From: Massilia sp. Root418
GTDB lineage: Bacteria; Pseudomonadota; Gammaproteobacteria; Burkholderiales; Burkholderiaceae_D
Assembly: GCF_001425265.1 (NCBI RefSeq)
Contig: NZ_LMEC01000002.1
Coordinates: 3,427 to 67,426, forward strand
DNA: 64,000 nucleotides
Reading direction: 5' to 3'
The position numbers and the translations under genes were made by a program. The notes under the pieces are model-generated. The model did not search any database. It was not told where the DNA came from and worked only from the letters and a program-made list of their open reading frames with translations. Below, piece by piece: positions 38,406-47,748 of the stretch (its first letter is position 1; the number at the start of each line of letters is the position of its first letter).

Positions 38406-39086
38406 CTATACTTCTGCCCACATGCGCAGCAGGTTGTGGTAATGGCCGGTGAGGCCCACCGTGGCCTCGTTGTCGCCCAGCTGGGCGCGCAGCTTCTGGA
38501 TGTTCTGGTCCAGTTCAAACAGCATGGTGCGGCGCGCATCCTCGCGCACCATGCTCTGGGTCCACAGGAAGGACGCCACGCGCTCGCCGCTGGTCACCGG
38601 CATCACGCGGTGCACGCTGCTGGAGGGGTAGACGATGGCGTCGCCAGCCGGCAGCTTCACCTCGTGCGCGCCGTACGCGTCCATCACCACCAGCTCGCCG
38701 CCCTCGTATTCTTCCGGTCCGCTCAGGAACACCGTGGTGGACACGTCCGCGCGCAGGGTTTGCAGGGTGCGGCCGTCGGTGCGCACGGCGCCGTCGATGT
38801 GCAGGCCGTACTGCTCGCCGCCCGCGTAGCTGTTGAAATACGGCGGCAGGATGCGCAGCGGCAGCGCCGAAGCGAAGAACAGGGGATGGGCGGTCAGCGC
38901 GCGGGCGATGATGTCGCCCAGCTCCCTGGCCAGCGGCGAGCCTTCAGGCAGCTGGCGGTTGCGCTTGACCTGCGCGCCTTGCGCGCCCACGCTTTCGCGG
39001 CCGTCCACCCAGTCTGCCTGGGACAGGCGTTGGCGGAAAAACAGTACCTGTTCCGGCGTCAGCACGCCGGGAATGTGCAGCATCAT
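38406..39086 (-). CDS. piuC: Fe(II)/2-oxoglutarate-dependent dioxygenase, PiuC/YbiX type
   Basis: 226 residues. Prolyl 4-hydroxylase-like jellyroll with metal ligands in [10 protein letters not shown] (H-x-D) and [19 protein letters not shown] (distal His and 2-oxoglutarate Arg). The N-terminus [20 protein letters not shown] and C-terminal [11 protein letters not shown] are typical of the PKHD-type YbiX/PiuC family. It usually sits beside catecholate siderophore receptors (fiu/piuA) and is Fur-regulated; its substrate is unproven. AGGA precedes the ATG at 39086. Confidence 0.9.
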   Translation of the reverse strand: MMLHIPGVLTPEQVLFFRQRLSQADWVDGRESVGAQGAQVKRNRQLPEGSPLARELGDIIARALTAHPLFFASALPLRILPPYFNSYAGGEQYGLHIDGAVRTDGRTLQTLRADVSTTVFLSGPEEYEGGELVVMDAYGAHEVKLPAGDAIVYPSSSVHRVMPVTSGERVASFLWTQSMVREDARRTMLFELDQNIQKLRAQLGDNEATVGLTGHYHNLLRMWAEV

Positions 39087-39297
39087 GTTGTGGTCCTATC
39101 GGTTCTCGCTTGAAGTGGAAGCGATATTATCCGCCAAGGCGCGCTTAACAGAAACGATAATTATTCGCACTTCCAACAGCGTTTTCACCACCACTATTAT
39201 CTGAGCATTTTTTCATGTTTTCCTTACAGATATCAGCTTGTTCGTGGCAGAATGGCGGCATTTCCTGCTTCAACAACCAGACAAAAAGAGGTATCCC
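39087..39297. promoter_or_regulatory. Divergent piuC/bfr regulatory region
   Basis: 211 AT-rich bases. AAACGATAATTATTCGCAC (39152-39170) resembles a Fur box. On the minus strand GATAAT near 39132 could be the -10 of piuC. The bfr side contains a weak promoter-like region around 39200-39250. Iron control of both genes would fit, but the box match is moderate. Confidence 0.55.
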
Positions 39298-39768
39298 ATG
39301 AAGGGTGATAACGACGTAATCCGCCTGCTGAACGCGCAGCTGACCAACGAGCTGACGGCCATCAACCAGTACTTCCTGCACGCGCGCATGTACCGCCACT
39401 GGGGCTTCGAAAAGATTGCGAAGAAAGAGTACGAAGAATCGATCGGCGAGATGAAGCATGCCGACAAACTGATCGACCGCATCCTGATGCTGGAAGGCCT
39501 GCCCAACCTGCAAGCCATGCACAAGGTGATGATCGGCGAGAACACCGAAGAGATGCTGGGCCTGGACCTGAAGCTGGAACTGGGCGCGCACATCATCATC
39601 AAGGAAGGCATCGCGCAGGCCGAGAAAGTGGGCGACTACGTTTCACGCGACCTGCTGCTGGCGATCCTGGACGACACCGAAGAGCACATCGAGTGGCTGG
39701 AAACCCAGATCGACCTGATCGCCAAAGTGGGCATCCAGAACTACCTGCAAAGCCAGATGGCTGAGTAA
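39298..39768 (+). CDS. bfr: Bacterioferritin
   Basis: 156 residues from the ATG at 39298 with AGAGG upstream. A four-helix ferritin with the di-iron ferroxidase ligands (E in LTNELTAINQYFLHA, E-x-x-H in YEESIGEMKHADKL, E in KLELGAH, E-x-x-H in DDTEEHIEWL) and the haem-binding Met in HADKLIDRILMLEG. It oxidises and stores iron as a 24-mer. Ends nine bases from the convergent MFS gene. Confidence 0.96.
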   Translation: MKGDNDVIRLLNAQLTNELTAINQYFLHARMYRHWGFEKIAKKEYEESIGEMKHADKLIDRILMLEGLPNLQAMHKVMIGENTEEMLGLDLKLELGAHIIIKEGIAQAEKVGDYVSRDLLLAILDDTEEHIEWLETQIDLIAKVGIQNYLQSQMAE

Positions 39769-39777
39769 GCGCAGCGC

Positions 39778-41154
39778 TTAGCCCTTGGCCGCCGCCCCCG
39801 CTGCGGCGGCCAGCTCGCCCTCCGCCTCCCCTTCCCCCGCCTCACGGCTCCGCGCCGCCTTCACCTTCACCAGCAGCATCGCCGCCGCAGCGCACAGCAG
39901 CAGCGCGCCCGCCAGCCGTATCACGTTCTCCGGATGGCCGCCCAGCCAGGCGCGGTAGTACAGCGGCAGCGTGAGGATCTGGATAATCATCGGGATCACG
40001 ATGAACATATTGAAGATGCCCATGTAGACGCCGGTGCGCTCGGGCGGAATGCTGCCCGCCAGGATCACGTAGGGATTGCCCATCATGCTGGCCCACGCCA
40101 CGCCAATGCCCAGCATGGGCAGCAGCAGCAAGGCCGGGCTGTGGATCAGCGGGATGGCCAGCATGCCCAGGCCCGCCAGCGCCAGGCACACGCTGTGCAT
40201 GGCCTTCGGCCCGTAGCGCCGCGTGAACGGCACCAGCGCGAAGGCGGCCAGGAAGGCGATGAAGTTGTAGAAGGCGCCGACCTGGCCGTTCAGCAGGCCT
40301 GCTTCGCGGAAGCCGGGCGAGGCCGGGTCGGTACTGTGGAACATGCTGGCCGCCAGCGCCAGCACGATGTACTGCCAGTAGCAGAACATGGCGTACCACT
40401 GGAATAGCTGCACCAGCGCCAGCTGGCGCATGGTGGACGGCATGTCGCGCACGGCCGCGCCGATTTCCGCCAGCGTGCTGCGCCAGCCGACCGGTGCGGC
40501 ACGGATGCGGCGCAGCTCTTCTTCGTCCAGCGGCAGCTCGGGCGTGGTCTTCAGGGTCCACAGCACGCTGCCCAGCGAGAACACGGCGCCGATCAGGAAG
40601 GCCGCAATCACCACGTGCGGAATGTGGCTGCCGCTGACCGCGTCCCGGCTCATGCCGAGGAACACCAGCAGCGACGGCGTGAGGTAGGCCAGCGTCTGCC
40701 CCAGTCCCGTGAAGGCGCTCTGGGTGAGGAAGCCCAGCGAATGCTGGGCCGGCGCCAGGCGGTCGCTGACGAAGGCGCGGTACGGCTCCATGGTCACGTT
40801 GTTGGCCGCGTCCAGTATCCACAGCAGGCTGGCGGCCATCCACAGCGCGGAGCTGAAGGGCATGGCCAGCAGGCCCAGGCTGCACAGGATGGCGCCGATC
40901 AGGAAGTAAGGACGGCGCCGTCCCCAGCGGCTCAGGGTGCGGTCGCTGAAGGCGCCCACCAGGGGCTGCACCAGCAGTCCGGTGACGGGACCGGCCAGCC
41001 ACAGATAGGGCAGGCTGGCCTCGTGGGCGCCGAGGTAGCTGTAGATGGGGCTCATGCTGCTTTGCTGCAGGCCGAAACTGAACTGGATGCCGAAGAATCC
41101 GACGTTCATGTTGACGATCTGCCAGAACGAAAGGCGGGGCTTGTGCAGCGCCAT
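39778..41154 (-). CDS. MFS sugar transporter, SLC45/sucrose carrier type
   Basis: 458 residues from the ATG at 41154 with CCGGAG ahead; the longer open frame upstream overlaps the kinase gene and is not real. Twelve predicted membrane helices. The loop [19 protein letters not shown] is the RWGRRRP-type signature of the SUC/SLC45 disaccharide-proton symporters. With the amylosucrase and fructokinase genes it should import sucrose across the inner membrane (equivalent to SuxC of Xanthomonas). Last gene of the sucrose operon. Confidence 0.85.
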   Translation of the reverse strand: MALHKPRLSFWQIVNMNVGFFGIQFSFGLQQSSMSPIYSYLGAHEASLPYLWLAGPVTGLLVQPLVGAFSDRTLSRWGRRRPYFLIGAILCSLGLLAMPFSSALWMAASLLWILDAANNVTMEPYRAFVSDRLAPAQHSLGFLTQSAFTGLGQTLAYLTPSLLVFLGMSRDAVSGSHIPHVVIAAFLIGAVFSLGSVLWTLKTTPELPLDEEELRRIRAAPVGWRSTLAEIGAAVRDMPSTMRQLALVQLFQWYAMFCYWQYIVLALAASMFHSTDPASPGFREAGLLNGQVGAFYNFIAFLAAFALVPFTRRYGPKAMHSVCLALAGLGMLAIPLIHSPALLLLPMLGIGVAWASMMGNPYVILAGSIPPERTGVYMGIFNMFIVIPMIIQILTLPLYYRAWLGGHPENVIRLAGALLLCAAAAMLLVKVKAARSREAGEGEAEGELAAAAGAAAKG

Positions 41155-41186
41155 GGCGTGCTCCGGTAGGGGTTTCGTATGGAATC

Positions 41187-42197
41187 TCAGGCGGCGCTGT
41201 GCCAGCGCGCGGTCCAGGTTTGGTAGAAGGCGGTGTCCTGCGGGACGGCGCCTGCGATGCCGCAGATGGCACCGGCGAAGGCATTGGCGCGCGCCATGGT
41301 GAGCGCGAGCGGCCAGCCCTGCGCGCTGCCGTACAGGTAGACGGCGGAGAAGGCGTCGCCCGCGCCGACCGTGTCCACCATGCGCGGCACCTCGGCCGGG
41401 CCGCTGGCGGTGACTTCGCCGCCGGCGCCGTAGTGCACCGCGCCGCGCGGGCCGAGCGTAACGATGATGCTGGCCAACGAGAACCTGGTGATCAGTTCCG
41501 CACACGCCAGGCGCACGTCCAGGCTGTCCATGTCCGCAGTGCCCGGGCTGATGTGGGCATACCAGTCGAACAGCTGGACCAGTTCTTCTTCGTTCACCTT
41601 GAGCGTGTCGGCCTGGCATAGCGAATCGAATACGGTGGTTTCGGTGGCTTGGCCGTCGCGCAGGTTCAGGTCGAGGTAGCGCGGCGCCTTGCAGGCTTGC
41701 AGCAGGGCTTGCAGGGCGGCGCGGCCCTGTGGGGTGCGCTGGGCCAGGGTGCCGAAGTAGACTGCGGCGGGGCCCGGCGCCTGGGTGCCGGAGGCAGCCT
41801 CCCGCCGATCCTTCCAGCCGGCCAGTGCCGACAGCATGGGTTCGGGCTGCACCTTGTCGTAGGCCTGGTCCGGCAGGATATGGAAGCGGTGGCTGCCGTC
41901 GCCGGTGCGTTCGACCTGCACGCGGCCGGTGGCTTCGCCCGGGCCTTCCTGCAGGCCGGCCTGGCTCATGCCGAAGCGCTGGAACTCGCTGCGCAGCTGG
42001 GCGCCGAGCGTGTCGCCGCCGATGCGGGTGACCATCAGCGGCGGCATGCCGAAACCGGCCAGGTTGCGCGCCACGTTGAAGGGCGCGCCGCCAATCACTT
42101 GCAGGTCGCCGAAGTCATCCACCAGCGCTTCGCCGAATACCACGGCCGTAGCGGCCACGCGTGCTTGTTTCATCGCTGCTCCTTCTGTGTTTTTCAT
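41187..42197 (-). CDS. PfkB-family fructokinase
   Basis: 336 residues from the ATG at 42197, which overlaps the amylosucrase stop (ATGA) and follows GGAGG. An ATG at 42173 follows an equally good AAGGAG and would give 328 residues. PfkB signatures are present: GGAPFNVARNLAGFG near the start and DTVGAGDAFSAV near the end, with the catalytic Asp. It phosphorylates fructose released by the neighbouring sucrose-cleaving enzyme. The overlap implies translational coupling. Confidence 0.88.
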   Translation of the reverse strand: MKNTEGAAMKQARVAATAVVFGEALVDDFGDLQVIGGAPFNVARNLAGFGMPPLMVTRIGGDTLGAQLRSEFQRFGMSQAGLQEGPGEATGRVQVERTGDGSHRFHILPDQAYDKVQPEPMLSALAGWKDRREAASGTQAPGPAAVYFGTLAQRTPQGRAALQALLQACKAPRYLDLNLRDGQATETTVFDSLCQADTLKVNEEELVQLFDWYAHISPGTADMDSLDVRLACAELITRFSLASIIVTLGPRGAVHYGAGGEVTASGPAEVPRMVDTVGAGDAFSAVYLYGSAQGWPLALTMARANAFAGAICGIAGAVPQDTAFYQTWTARWHSAA

Positions 42198-44167
42198 GGC
42201 GCAGCCTCCAGCCACAGCATGGCCCAGGGCGCGAGCTCCACTACACCCGAGCGGGCCTGGCCTGTCAAGCTGTCGCGCCACTCGCCGGGGATGCCGGGCG
42301 GAGCGGCGTGCACGCCTGGCTGCGGCAGCGTGTGCTGCTGCGCCGTGCCGGAAAAATTGAACAGTGCCAGGAAGCGCGGGCCGCGCGCCAGCGCCAGCAC
42401 GGCCGGCGCCGATGCCAGTACGCTGCGCGGAGCACCCGCCGCCAGGGCGTCCAGGCGGGTCCTGGCGGCCAGCAGCGCGCGCAGGCCGCCGTACGCCACG
42501 CCGGCCGGCGTGGACGGGTCGTGGCGCTGCGCGAAAGCGTGTTCGTCGAAGACCGGGCGCTGCAGCCAGCGGCTGTCCATGGCGTGCTCCGGCCGGGCGC
42601 GGTAGCTGTCGTCGTTGCGCTGGGCCAGTTCGTCGCCCATGTAGAGTACCGGCAGCGCGCCCGCGCTCAAGGCCAGGCCGTGCAGCAGGAGAACACGGCG
42701 CAGCGCAGCCTCCTGCCGCGCGTCTTTCTGCCGCACGTATTCTTGCGCAGGCAGTTGCCCCGGCCCCGGGGCCGGCAACCCGGCCAGCGATGCGGCCATG
42801 CCGTTGCTGCCGTGCGCCGCTGTCGGGTCGCTGCTCTGGAAGGCGGCGCCGCCCGGCAGCGCGCCGTCCGCATAGGTGCCAGCCGTACCGCTGTAGAAGT
42901 TGGCGATGGCGGCCAGCCGCGCGCGGGCGTGCTCCGGGCCGCCCTCCTCGCCCGCCTCCGCGCGCAGCACATTCCAGCCGATGTCGTCATGGCAGCGCAC
43001 ATAGCTCAACCACGACGTGTGCGGCGGCAGCCCGGGGGTGCGGGCCAGCACGGCGCGCAGCAGCGACGCCTCCTGCTCGGCCAGCGCGCCCCACCCTGCC
43101 GCCATCAGGCTGCTGTGGTAGGCGATATGGCATTCCGGCGCGGCCGCGTCGCCGAAGTAGGCGGGCAGCTCGCGCATCGGCACGATGGCTTCGGCCTTGA
43201 GCAGCACGCCCGGCGCGGCAATGGCAACGATGGCGCGCAGCGCCTGCAGCAGCGCGTGCGCCTCCGGCTGGTTCATGCAGTTGGTGCCCTCGCGCTTCCA
43301 CAGGAAGGCTGTGGAATCGAGCCTGAACACTTCGATGCCCCGGTTGGCCAGCCGCAGCAGGGCCGCCGCCATCTCCGCGAACACCGCCGGATTGGCGTAG
43401 TTCAGGTCCCACTGGTAAGGGTAAAAGGTGGTCCAGACCCAGCCGCCCATCTCTTCCACGTGGCTGAAATTGCCCGGCGCGACCTGCGGGAACACCTGGC
43501 CCAGGGTTTGCTCGTAGCGGTCCGGCGCGCTGCGGTCCGGGAACACATGGAAATAGCCGCGCAAGGCTGCGTCGCCGTGGCGCGCGCCTTTCGCCCACGG
43601 GTGGTCGTCCGCCACGTGGTTGAGGATGAAGTCCGAACACAGGCTGATGCCGGCGGCGCGCAGCTGCGCTGTCAGCGCGTCCAGGTCGGCATTGCCGCCC
43701 AGCCTGGGGTCCACGTCGTCGAAGCTGGCGACGGCGAAGCCGCCATCGTTCTCGCCGGCGCGCGGGCGCAGGAAAGGCAGCAGGTGCAGATAGCGCACAC
43801 CCAGTTCGCGCAGGTGCGGAATGCGCCCCGCCACGCCGGACAGGGTGCCGCCGAAGCGGTCCGCGTAGGCGCAGTAGCCCAGCATGGACTGGTGCTGGAA
43901 CCAGTCCGGCCGCGCCAGGCGCTGCGCATCCTGCGCTTGCAGTTCGGCCGGCCGCGCAGCGGCCAGCCGGCCCACCTGCGCCAGCAGGCCGGCATACCAC
44001 TGCGCGAAGCCGGGCTGCTGCCCGTACAGGCCGGACAGGCGCTGGTGCAGCACGCCCTCCTGCTCGCCGTAGCGGCGCGCAAACTCGGCGCGCCGCGCTG
44101 CGGGCAACGCCGGCATGGCGGCCAGCAGGGATGGTAGCGGCGGCAAAGGCTGGGACATCTCGGTCAT
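42194..44167 (-). CDS. Amylosucrase / sucrose hydrolase (GH13)
   Basis: 657 residues. A GH13 subfamily 4 enzyme of amylosucrase length. Catalytic residues are visible: nucleophile D284 in VFRLDSTAFLW, acid/base E326 in LLKAEAIV, and H393/D394 in RCHDDIGW, almost the same numbering as the Neisseria enzyme. The N-terminal all-helical domain (about residues 1-90) is present. It cleaves sucrose, either hydrolysing it or building alpha-1,4-glucan; which one dominates cannot be told from sequence. It lies 22 bases after the receptor gene. Confidence 0.92.
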   Translation of the reverse strand: MTEMSQPLPPLPSLLAAMPALPAARRAEFARRYGEQEGVLHQRLSGLYGQQPGFAQWYAGLLAQVGRLAAARPAELQAQDAQRLARPDWFQHQSMLGYCAYADRFGGTLSGVAGRIPHLRELGVRYLHLLPFLRPRAGENDGGFAVASFDDVDPRLGGNADLDALTAQLRAAGISLCSDFILNHVADDHPWAKGARHGDAALRGYFHVFPDRSAPDRYEQTLGQVFPQVAPGNFSHVEEMGGWVWTTFYPYQWDLNYANPAVFAEMAAALLRLANRGIEVFRLDSTAFLWKREGTNCMNQPEAHALLQALRAIVAIAAPGVLLKAEAIVPMRELPAYFGDAAAPECHIAYHSSLMAAGWGALAEQEASLLRAVLARTPGLPPHTSWLSYVRCHDDIGWNVLRAEAGEEGGPEHARARLAAIANFYSGTAGTYADGALPGGAAFQSSDPTAAHGSNGMAASLAGLPAPGPGQLPAQEYVRQKDARQEAALRRVLLLHGLALSAGALPVLYMGDELAQRNDDSYRARPEHAMDSRWLQRPVFDEHAFAQRHDPSTPAGVAYGGLRALLAARTRLDALAAGAPRSVLASAPAVLALARGPRFLALFNFSGTAQQHTLPQPGVHAAPPGIPGEWRDSLTGQARSGVVELAPWAMLWLEAAP

Positions 44168-44189
44168 CTTCTTGTGCTTTTCGGGTGGA

Positions 44190-46493
44190 TCAGAAGCTGT
44201 AGCTCAGGCTGGCCTTGACGGCGCGGCCGGTGATGGCGCGCGCGGCGTGGCCGTCGCCTTCCACCTCGGTGTAGCCCAGCTTGTTGAACAGGTTGTTGGC
44301 GGTCAGCGACAGCACGGTCTGCGGGTTGACTTGGTACTTCACGAAGGCGTGCACCACGCGGTAGGCCGGCATGTTGATGGTGTTCGCGTCGTCCGCCCAC
44401 GAGCGGCCGGTGCCGATGATGCTGGCGCCGACAGTGACGTCGCCGATTTCATAGCTAGGCGCCAGCTGGTACACCACCTTGGCCTGGCGGCGCGGCGTAT
44501 GGCCGATCACCGACTCCTGGCCGGGCGCGGTGCCCGTGATTTCCGCGTCGGTGTAGGTCAGGCCGCCGTTCACGCGGAAGCCGCCCATGCTCCATGCCGC
44601 TTCCAGCTCGGCGCCCTTGGCCTCGTAGCGGTTGGCGGTGCTGAGCTGCGTGGTCGCCTCGTAGTTGCTTTCGTTGGTCTTGGCCTGGAACAGCGTGAGG
44701 AAGGCGCTGGCGCCGCCCTGGCGCCATTTCACGCCGCCCTCCACCTGCTTCACCGTGTTCAGGCTGATGGGCGCACTGCCATCCAGCGGGCTGCCGAACA
44801 GGATGCGGTCGGCGTTGAAGGACACCCCGTCGCTGACGCGGGCGAACAGGGCCAGGTTGCGCTGCAGCTGGTAGTTGCCGCCCACCGAGTAGGAGGTGTG
44901 GTCCACCTTGTAGTTCACCAGCTGCTGCGTGGCCGCGTCGTAGCGCAGGCCCGCCGTGGCTATATTGGCGCTGCCGCTGGCGCGCTGGTTGTCCTTGCGT
45001 ACGCTGGCGTCGATGTTCAGCGGGCCGCTTTCCCAGCCCAGGTTCACGTAGGGCGAGGTGAGCTTGTATTCCATGTCCACGGCGCGCGAGCAGCAGGCGC
45101 CGAAGGCTGGGCCGATCAGGCCTGGCGTGGCATTGGCCGTCTGCAGCAGCGCCGGGCTGTCCGCCTTGGCCTGCACCAGGTACTCGTTGAAGTTCCAGGT
45201 CAGGCCCAGCTTCTGCAGCGAGTTGTACAGGCCGGCCGTGCCGGTCAGCTTGCCGCCGCCGGCCGTCAGGGACTTGGACAGCTTGACGTCGTTCAGGGTA
45301 TTGCCCGCGTCGTCGATGGAAGTGTTGAACACCACGGCGTTGAAGGCGCGGCCGTTGTAGGCCTGGCCCTTCTGCGGACCGGTGGCGATGGTGTACGCGC
45401 CCATGGCGCCGTTATTGGACGGGAACACGCCGATGAAGCGGCCGCTGTTGTCGCTCTTGCGGAAGTTCTCGCTCAGCGTGACGCCATTGCCCAGGTCCAG
45501 CTGCAGGGCCACGCCGAAGCTGTCGCTCTTCACGGCCAGGCCGTCGTTGACGTTGCTGGACACATGGCCGTTGCCCTTGTCCAGCGACACGTCGCGCACC
45601 CAGTATGGCGAGTAGAAGCTGACGCTGCGCGGGTCGAGGCCCGGAATCTCTGCGATGCGGCCGTTGTTGACCTGCACCGGCACCGGCAGCGCCGTGGGCG
45701 ACTTATCGTCCAGGTGCTTGAAGGACAGGCGCAGGTAGCCGCGCTCGAATTCGTGCGTGAGGTTGCCGCGGATCTGGCCGCCCTCTTCCGTGCTCATGCC
45801 GGTGCGGCGGATGCCTTCGCCGGTGCGGTAGTGGCCGCCGATGAAGAAGCGGGTCTTGTCGGTGAGCGGGGCGCCGTAGCTGAAGTCGTAGCGGGTCTGG
45901 TCGTAGCCCAGGCCGCGCGAGATGCCGATGCTGCCGCCCTTGGTCTCGCCGGTCTTGCTGATGAAGTTGATGATGCCGCCCGGCGAGTTGCTGGCCAGGG
46001 TGGAGGCCGAACCGCCGCGCACCACTTCCAGGTGGTCCAGCGTGCCGTCGATCTTCACATAGCTGTCCGGCGTGATGAAGTTGAAGTCGCCCGATTGCAG
46101 GATGGGCAGGCCGTCTTCCTGCATCTGCACGTAGCGCGAGCCGCCGGCCGAAATCGGCACGCCGCGCACGGTGATGTTGGCGTTGCCTTCGCCGCCGGAC
46201 GACTCCGAGCGCAGGCCCGGCACCGAGCGCAGCACCTCGGCGGCGCTGGTGGGCGCGGCCAGGGCGATGGTGTCGGGGTCCATGGTGCTGACGGATACGC
46301 TGGACTTCATCTTGGAACTGCCGCGCGCGGTGCCGGTGACCACCACGCGCTCCATGTTCAGGCCGTCGGTGGCGGTGGTGGCGGTGGCGGTGGCTTCGGG
46401 AGCGGCAGCGGACTGCGCGGCGGCGCTCAGGTGCATCAGGGCGGCTGCGACGGCCGCAGCCATGCAACCCGGTTTGGCGGGATGGTTTTGCAT
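44190..46493 (-). CDS. TonB-dependent receptor of the sucrose locus
   Basis: 767 residues from the ATG at 46493 with CAGGAG upstream. The signal peptide ends near LSAAAQSA. TonB box region MERVVVTG, plug domain (AAEVLRSVPGLRSESSGGEG, ITVRGVPISAGGSRYVQM, HLEVVRGGSASTLASNSPGG), barrel ending VKASLSYSF. Position in a LacI-controlled operon with sucrose enzymes makes it the outer-membrane sucrose porter, as SuxB in Xanthomonas, rather than an iron receptor. It still depends on TonB-ExbBD. Confidence 0.88.
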   Translation of the reverse strand: MQNHPAKPGCMAAAVAAALMHLSAAAQSAAAPEATATATTATDGLNMERVVVTGTARGSSKMKSSVSVSTMDPDTIALAAPTSAAEVLRSVPGLRSESSGGEGNANITVRGVPISAGGSRYVQMQEDGLPILQSGDFNFITPDSYVKIDGTLDHLEVVRGGSASTLASNSPGGIINFISKTGETKGGSIGISRGLGYDQTRYDFSYGAPLTDKTRFFIGGHYRTGEGIRRTGMSTEEGGQIRGNLTHEFERGYLRLSFKHLDDKSPTALPVPVQVNNGRIAEIPGLDPRSVSFYSPYWVRDVSLDKGNGHVSSNVNDGLAVKSDSFGVALQLDLGNGVTLSENFRKSDNSGRFIGVFPSNNGAMGAYTIATGPQKGQAYNGRAFNAVVFNTSIDDAGNTLNDVKLSKSLTAGGGKLTGTAGLYNSLQKLGLTWNFNEYLVQAKADSPALLQTANATPGLIGPAFGACCSRAVDMEYKLTSPYVNLGWESGPLNIDASVRKDNQRASGSANIATAGLRYDAATQQLVNYKVDHTSYSVGGNYQLQRNLALFARVSDGVSFNADRILFGSPLDGSAPISLNTVKQVEGGVKWRQGGASAFLTLFQAKTNESNYEATTQLSTANRYEAKGAELEAAWSMGGFRVNGGLTYTDAEITGTAPGQESVIGHTPRRQAKVVYQLAPSYEIGDVTVGASIIGTGRSWADDANTINMPAYRVVHAFVKYQVNPQTVLSLTANNLFNKLGYTEVEGDGHAARAITGRAVKASLSYSF

Positions 46494-46577
46494 CGTGTCT
46501 CCTGGTTTTCTCGGTGGCGCCGCATCGTTGGCGGCAGGTCTGCGGTGTGCAGTTGCCTCATTATTCACCAGTTCCAA

Positions 46578-46603
46578 ATTTATTGCAATCGATTGCAATA
46601 AAT
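46578..46603. promoter_or_regulatory. Perfect 26-bp LacI-family operator palindrome
   Basis: 13-base half-sites (46578-46590 and 46591-46603) are exactly complementary around a central CG. The core TTGCAATCGATTGCAA fits the LacI/GalR operator pattern. It lies about 85 bases before the receptor ATG in an AT-rich promoter stretch. Confidence 0.88.
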
Positions 46604-46638
46604 ATTTGAAAGACACGCAGCAGCTCGGCAAGCATCAG

Positions 46639-46654
46639 TTGCAAACGGTTGCAT
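46639..46654. promoter_or_regulatory. Second LacI-type operator
   Basis: TTGCAAACGGTTGCAT resembles the main operator core with one asymmetric pair. It lies 48 bases from the main palindrome (centre to centre about 56), between the lacI stop and the receptor gene. Two sites could allow looping or cooperative binding. Confidence 0.65.
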
Positions 46655-46680
46655 TCGCGCCAGGGCGGCGCCGGGAAAGA

Positions 46681-47718
46681 TCAGGCGCTGGCGCGCCGCA
46701 CCAGCTCGGTAGGAAGTTGCTGAGACACAGCGTCGTGTCCATCGGCCAGGGCCAGCAGCGCGCCCACCAGCGCGCGCCCGGCGGCGGCGATGGGCTGGCG
46801 CACCGTGCTCAGCGGCGGATGGAAGTAGGACGCCAGCTCGATATCGTCATAGCCGACCACGGCCACGTCGTCGGGCACGCCGCGTCCCAGGGCGCGCAAG
46901 GTATTGATGGCGGCCATGGCCAGCAGGTCGCTGCAGGCGAACAGGCCGTCGAACTGCGCGCCGCGGCGCTGCAGTTCGCGCACGCCCTCTTCGCCGCCGC
47001 CCGGCAGGAAGGACACCGGCACCATCAGTTGCGGATCGGCCTGCAGTCCCTGCGCGGCCAGCGCGTTGCAATAGCCCAGGTAGCGCTGCGCCACCTCGGG
47101 CAGGTTGGTGTCGCCGAGGAAGGCGATGCGCTTGCGGCCCTGCCCCAGCAGGTGGGCCGTGGCCAGGGCGCCGCCGGCCACATTGTCGCCGCCCACGGTG
47201 CAGTACAGCTGCTGCGGCAGCTGCGCACCCCACACCACGATGGGCACGCGGCGCGCGGCCAGCTGGTTCAGCTGGTCATGGTGGCGCCACTGGCCGATCA
47301 GGATCACGCCGATCACGCGGCCGCTGTCGAAGGGCTGCGCGGCGGCATCCAGCGTGCCGGCGTCCACCCGCGTGAGCAGCATGTCCAGGCCCTGCTCGGT
47401 GAGCGCGTCGGCCAGGCTGCCCAGCATGGCCAGGAAGAAGGGATCGGTGAGCTGCTGGCGGGTGTCCGGATCGTACGGCACCACCACGCCCACGGTGCGG
47501 TTCTGCTTCAGGCGCAAATTCTGCGCGCCGATGTTGATGGAATAGTTGAGCGAGCGCGCCAGCTCCATCACGCGCTGGCGCGTTTCGTCGTTGACCAGCT
47601 TGCTGCCCGCCAGCGCGCGCGACACGGTGGACGTGGACACGCCCGCCAGGCGCGCGATGTCGGCCATCTGCAGGCGGCGCTGCTGGGCGCTGGGCGCGTC
47701 CGGCTTGGTGGGCGGCAT
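46681..47718 (-). CDS. LacI-family transcriptional regulator of the sucrose locus
   Basis: 345 residues. The N-terminal helix-turn-helix and hinge helix are MADIARLAGVSTSTVSRALA, preceded by a 17-residue leader. The periplasmic-binding-protein-like effector domain follows (VGVVVPYDPDTRQ, FLGDTNLPEVAQRYLGY, FACSDLLAMAAINTL, VAVVGYDDIELASYF). It lies immediately upstream of the receptor operon and most likely represses it until sucrose or a product binds (counterpart of SuxR). The matching operators lie between the genes. The start lacks an obvious ribosome site. Confidence 0.92.
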   Translation of the reverse strand: MPPTKPDAPSAQQRRLQMADIARLAGVSTSTVSRALAGSKLVNDETRQRVMELARSLNYSINIGAQNLRLKQNRTVGVVVPYDPDTRQQLTDPFFLAMLGSLADALTEQGLDMLLTRVDAGTLDAAAQPFDSGRVIGVILIGQWRHHDQLNQLAARRVPIVVWGAQLPQQLYCTVGGDNVAGGALATAHLLGQGRKRIAFLGDTNLPEVAQRYLGYCNALAAQGLQADPQLMVPVSFLPGGGEEGVRELQRRGAQFDGLFACSDLLAMAAINTLRALGRGVPDDVAVVGYDDIELASYFHPPLSTVRQPIAAAGRALVGALLALADGHDAVSQQLPTELVRRASA

Positions 47719-47748
47719 GGGTGGGAGGCGAAGCGTGATGGCGAAGCG

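Noticed and set aside
41155..41619. N-terminal extension of the MFS transporter frame
   Set aside because: The extension overlaps the fructokinase gene; the ATG at 41154 has a ribosome site and gives the normal first helix.
44115..46601. 828-codon plus-strand frame opposite the sucrose receptor
   Set aside because: Shadow of the receptor gene; His/Gly/Val-rich with no domain, while the receptor plug, barrel and terminal Phe are intact on the minus strand.
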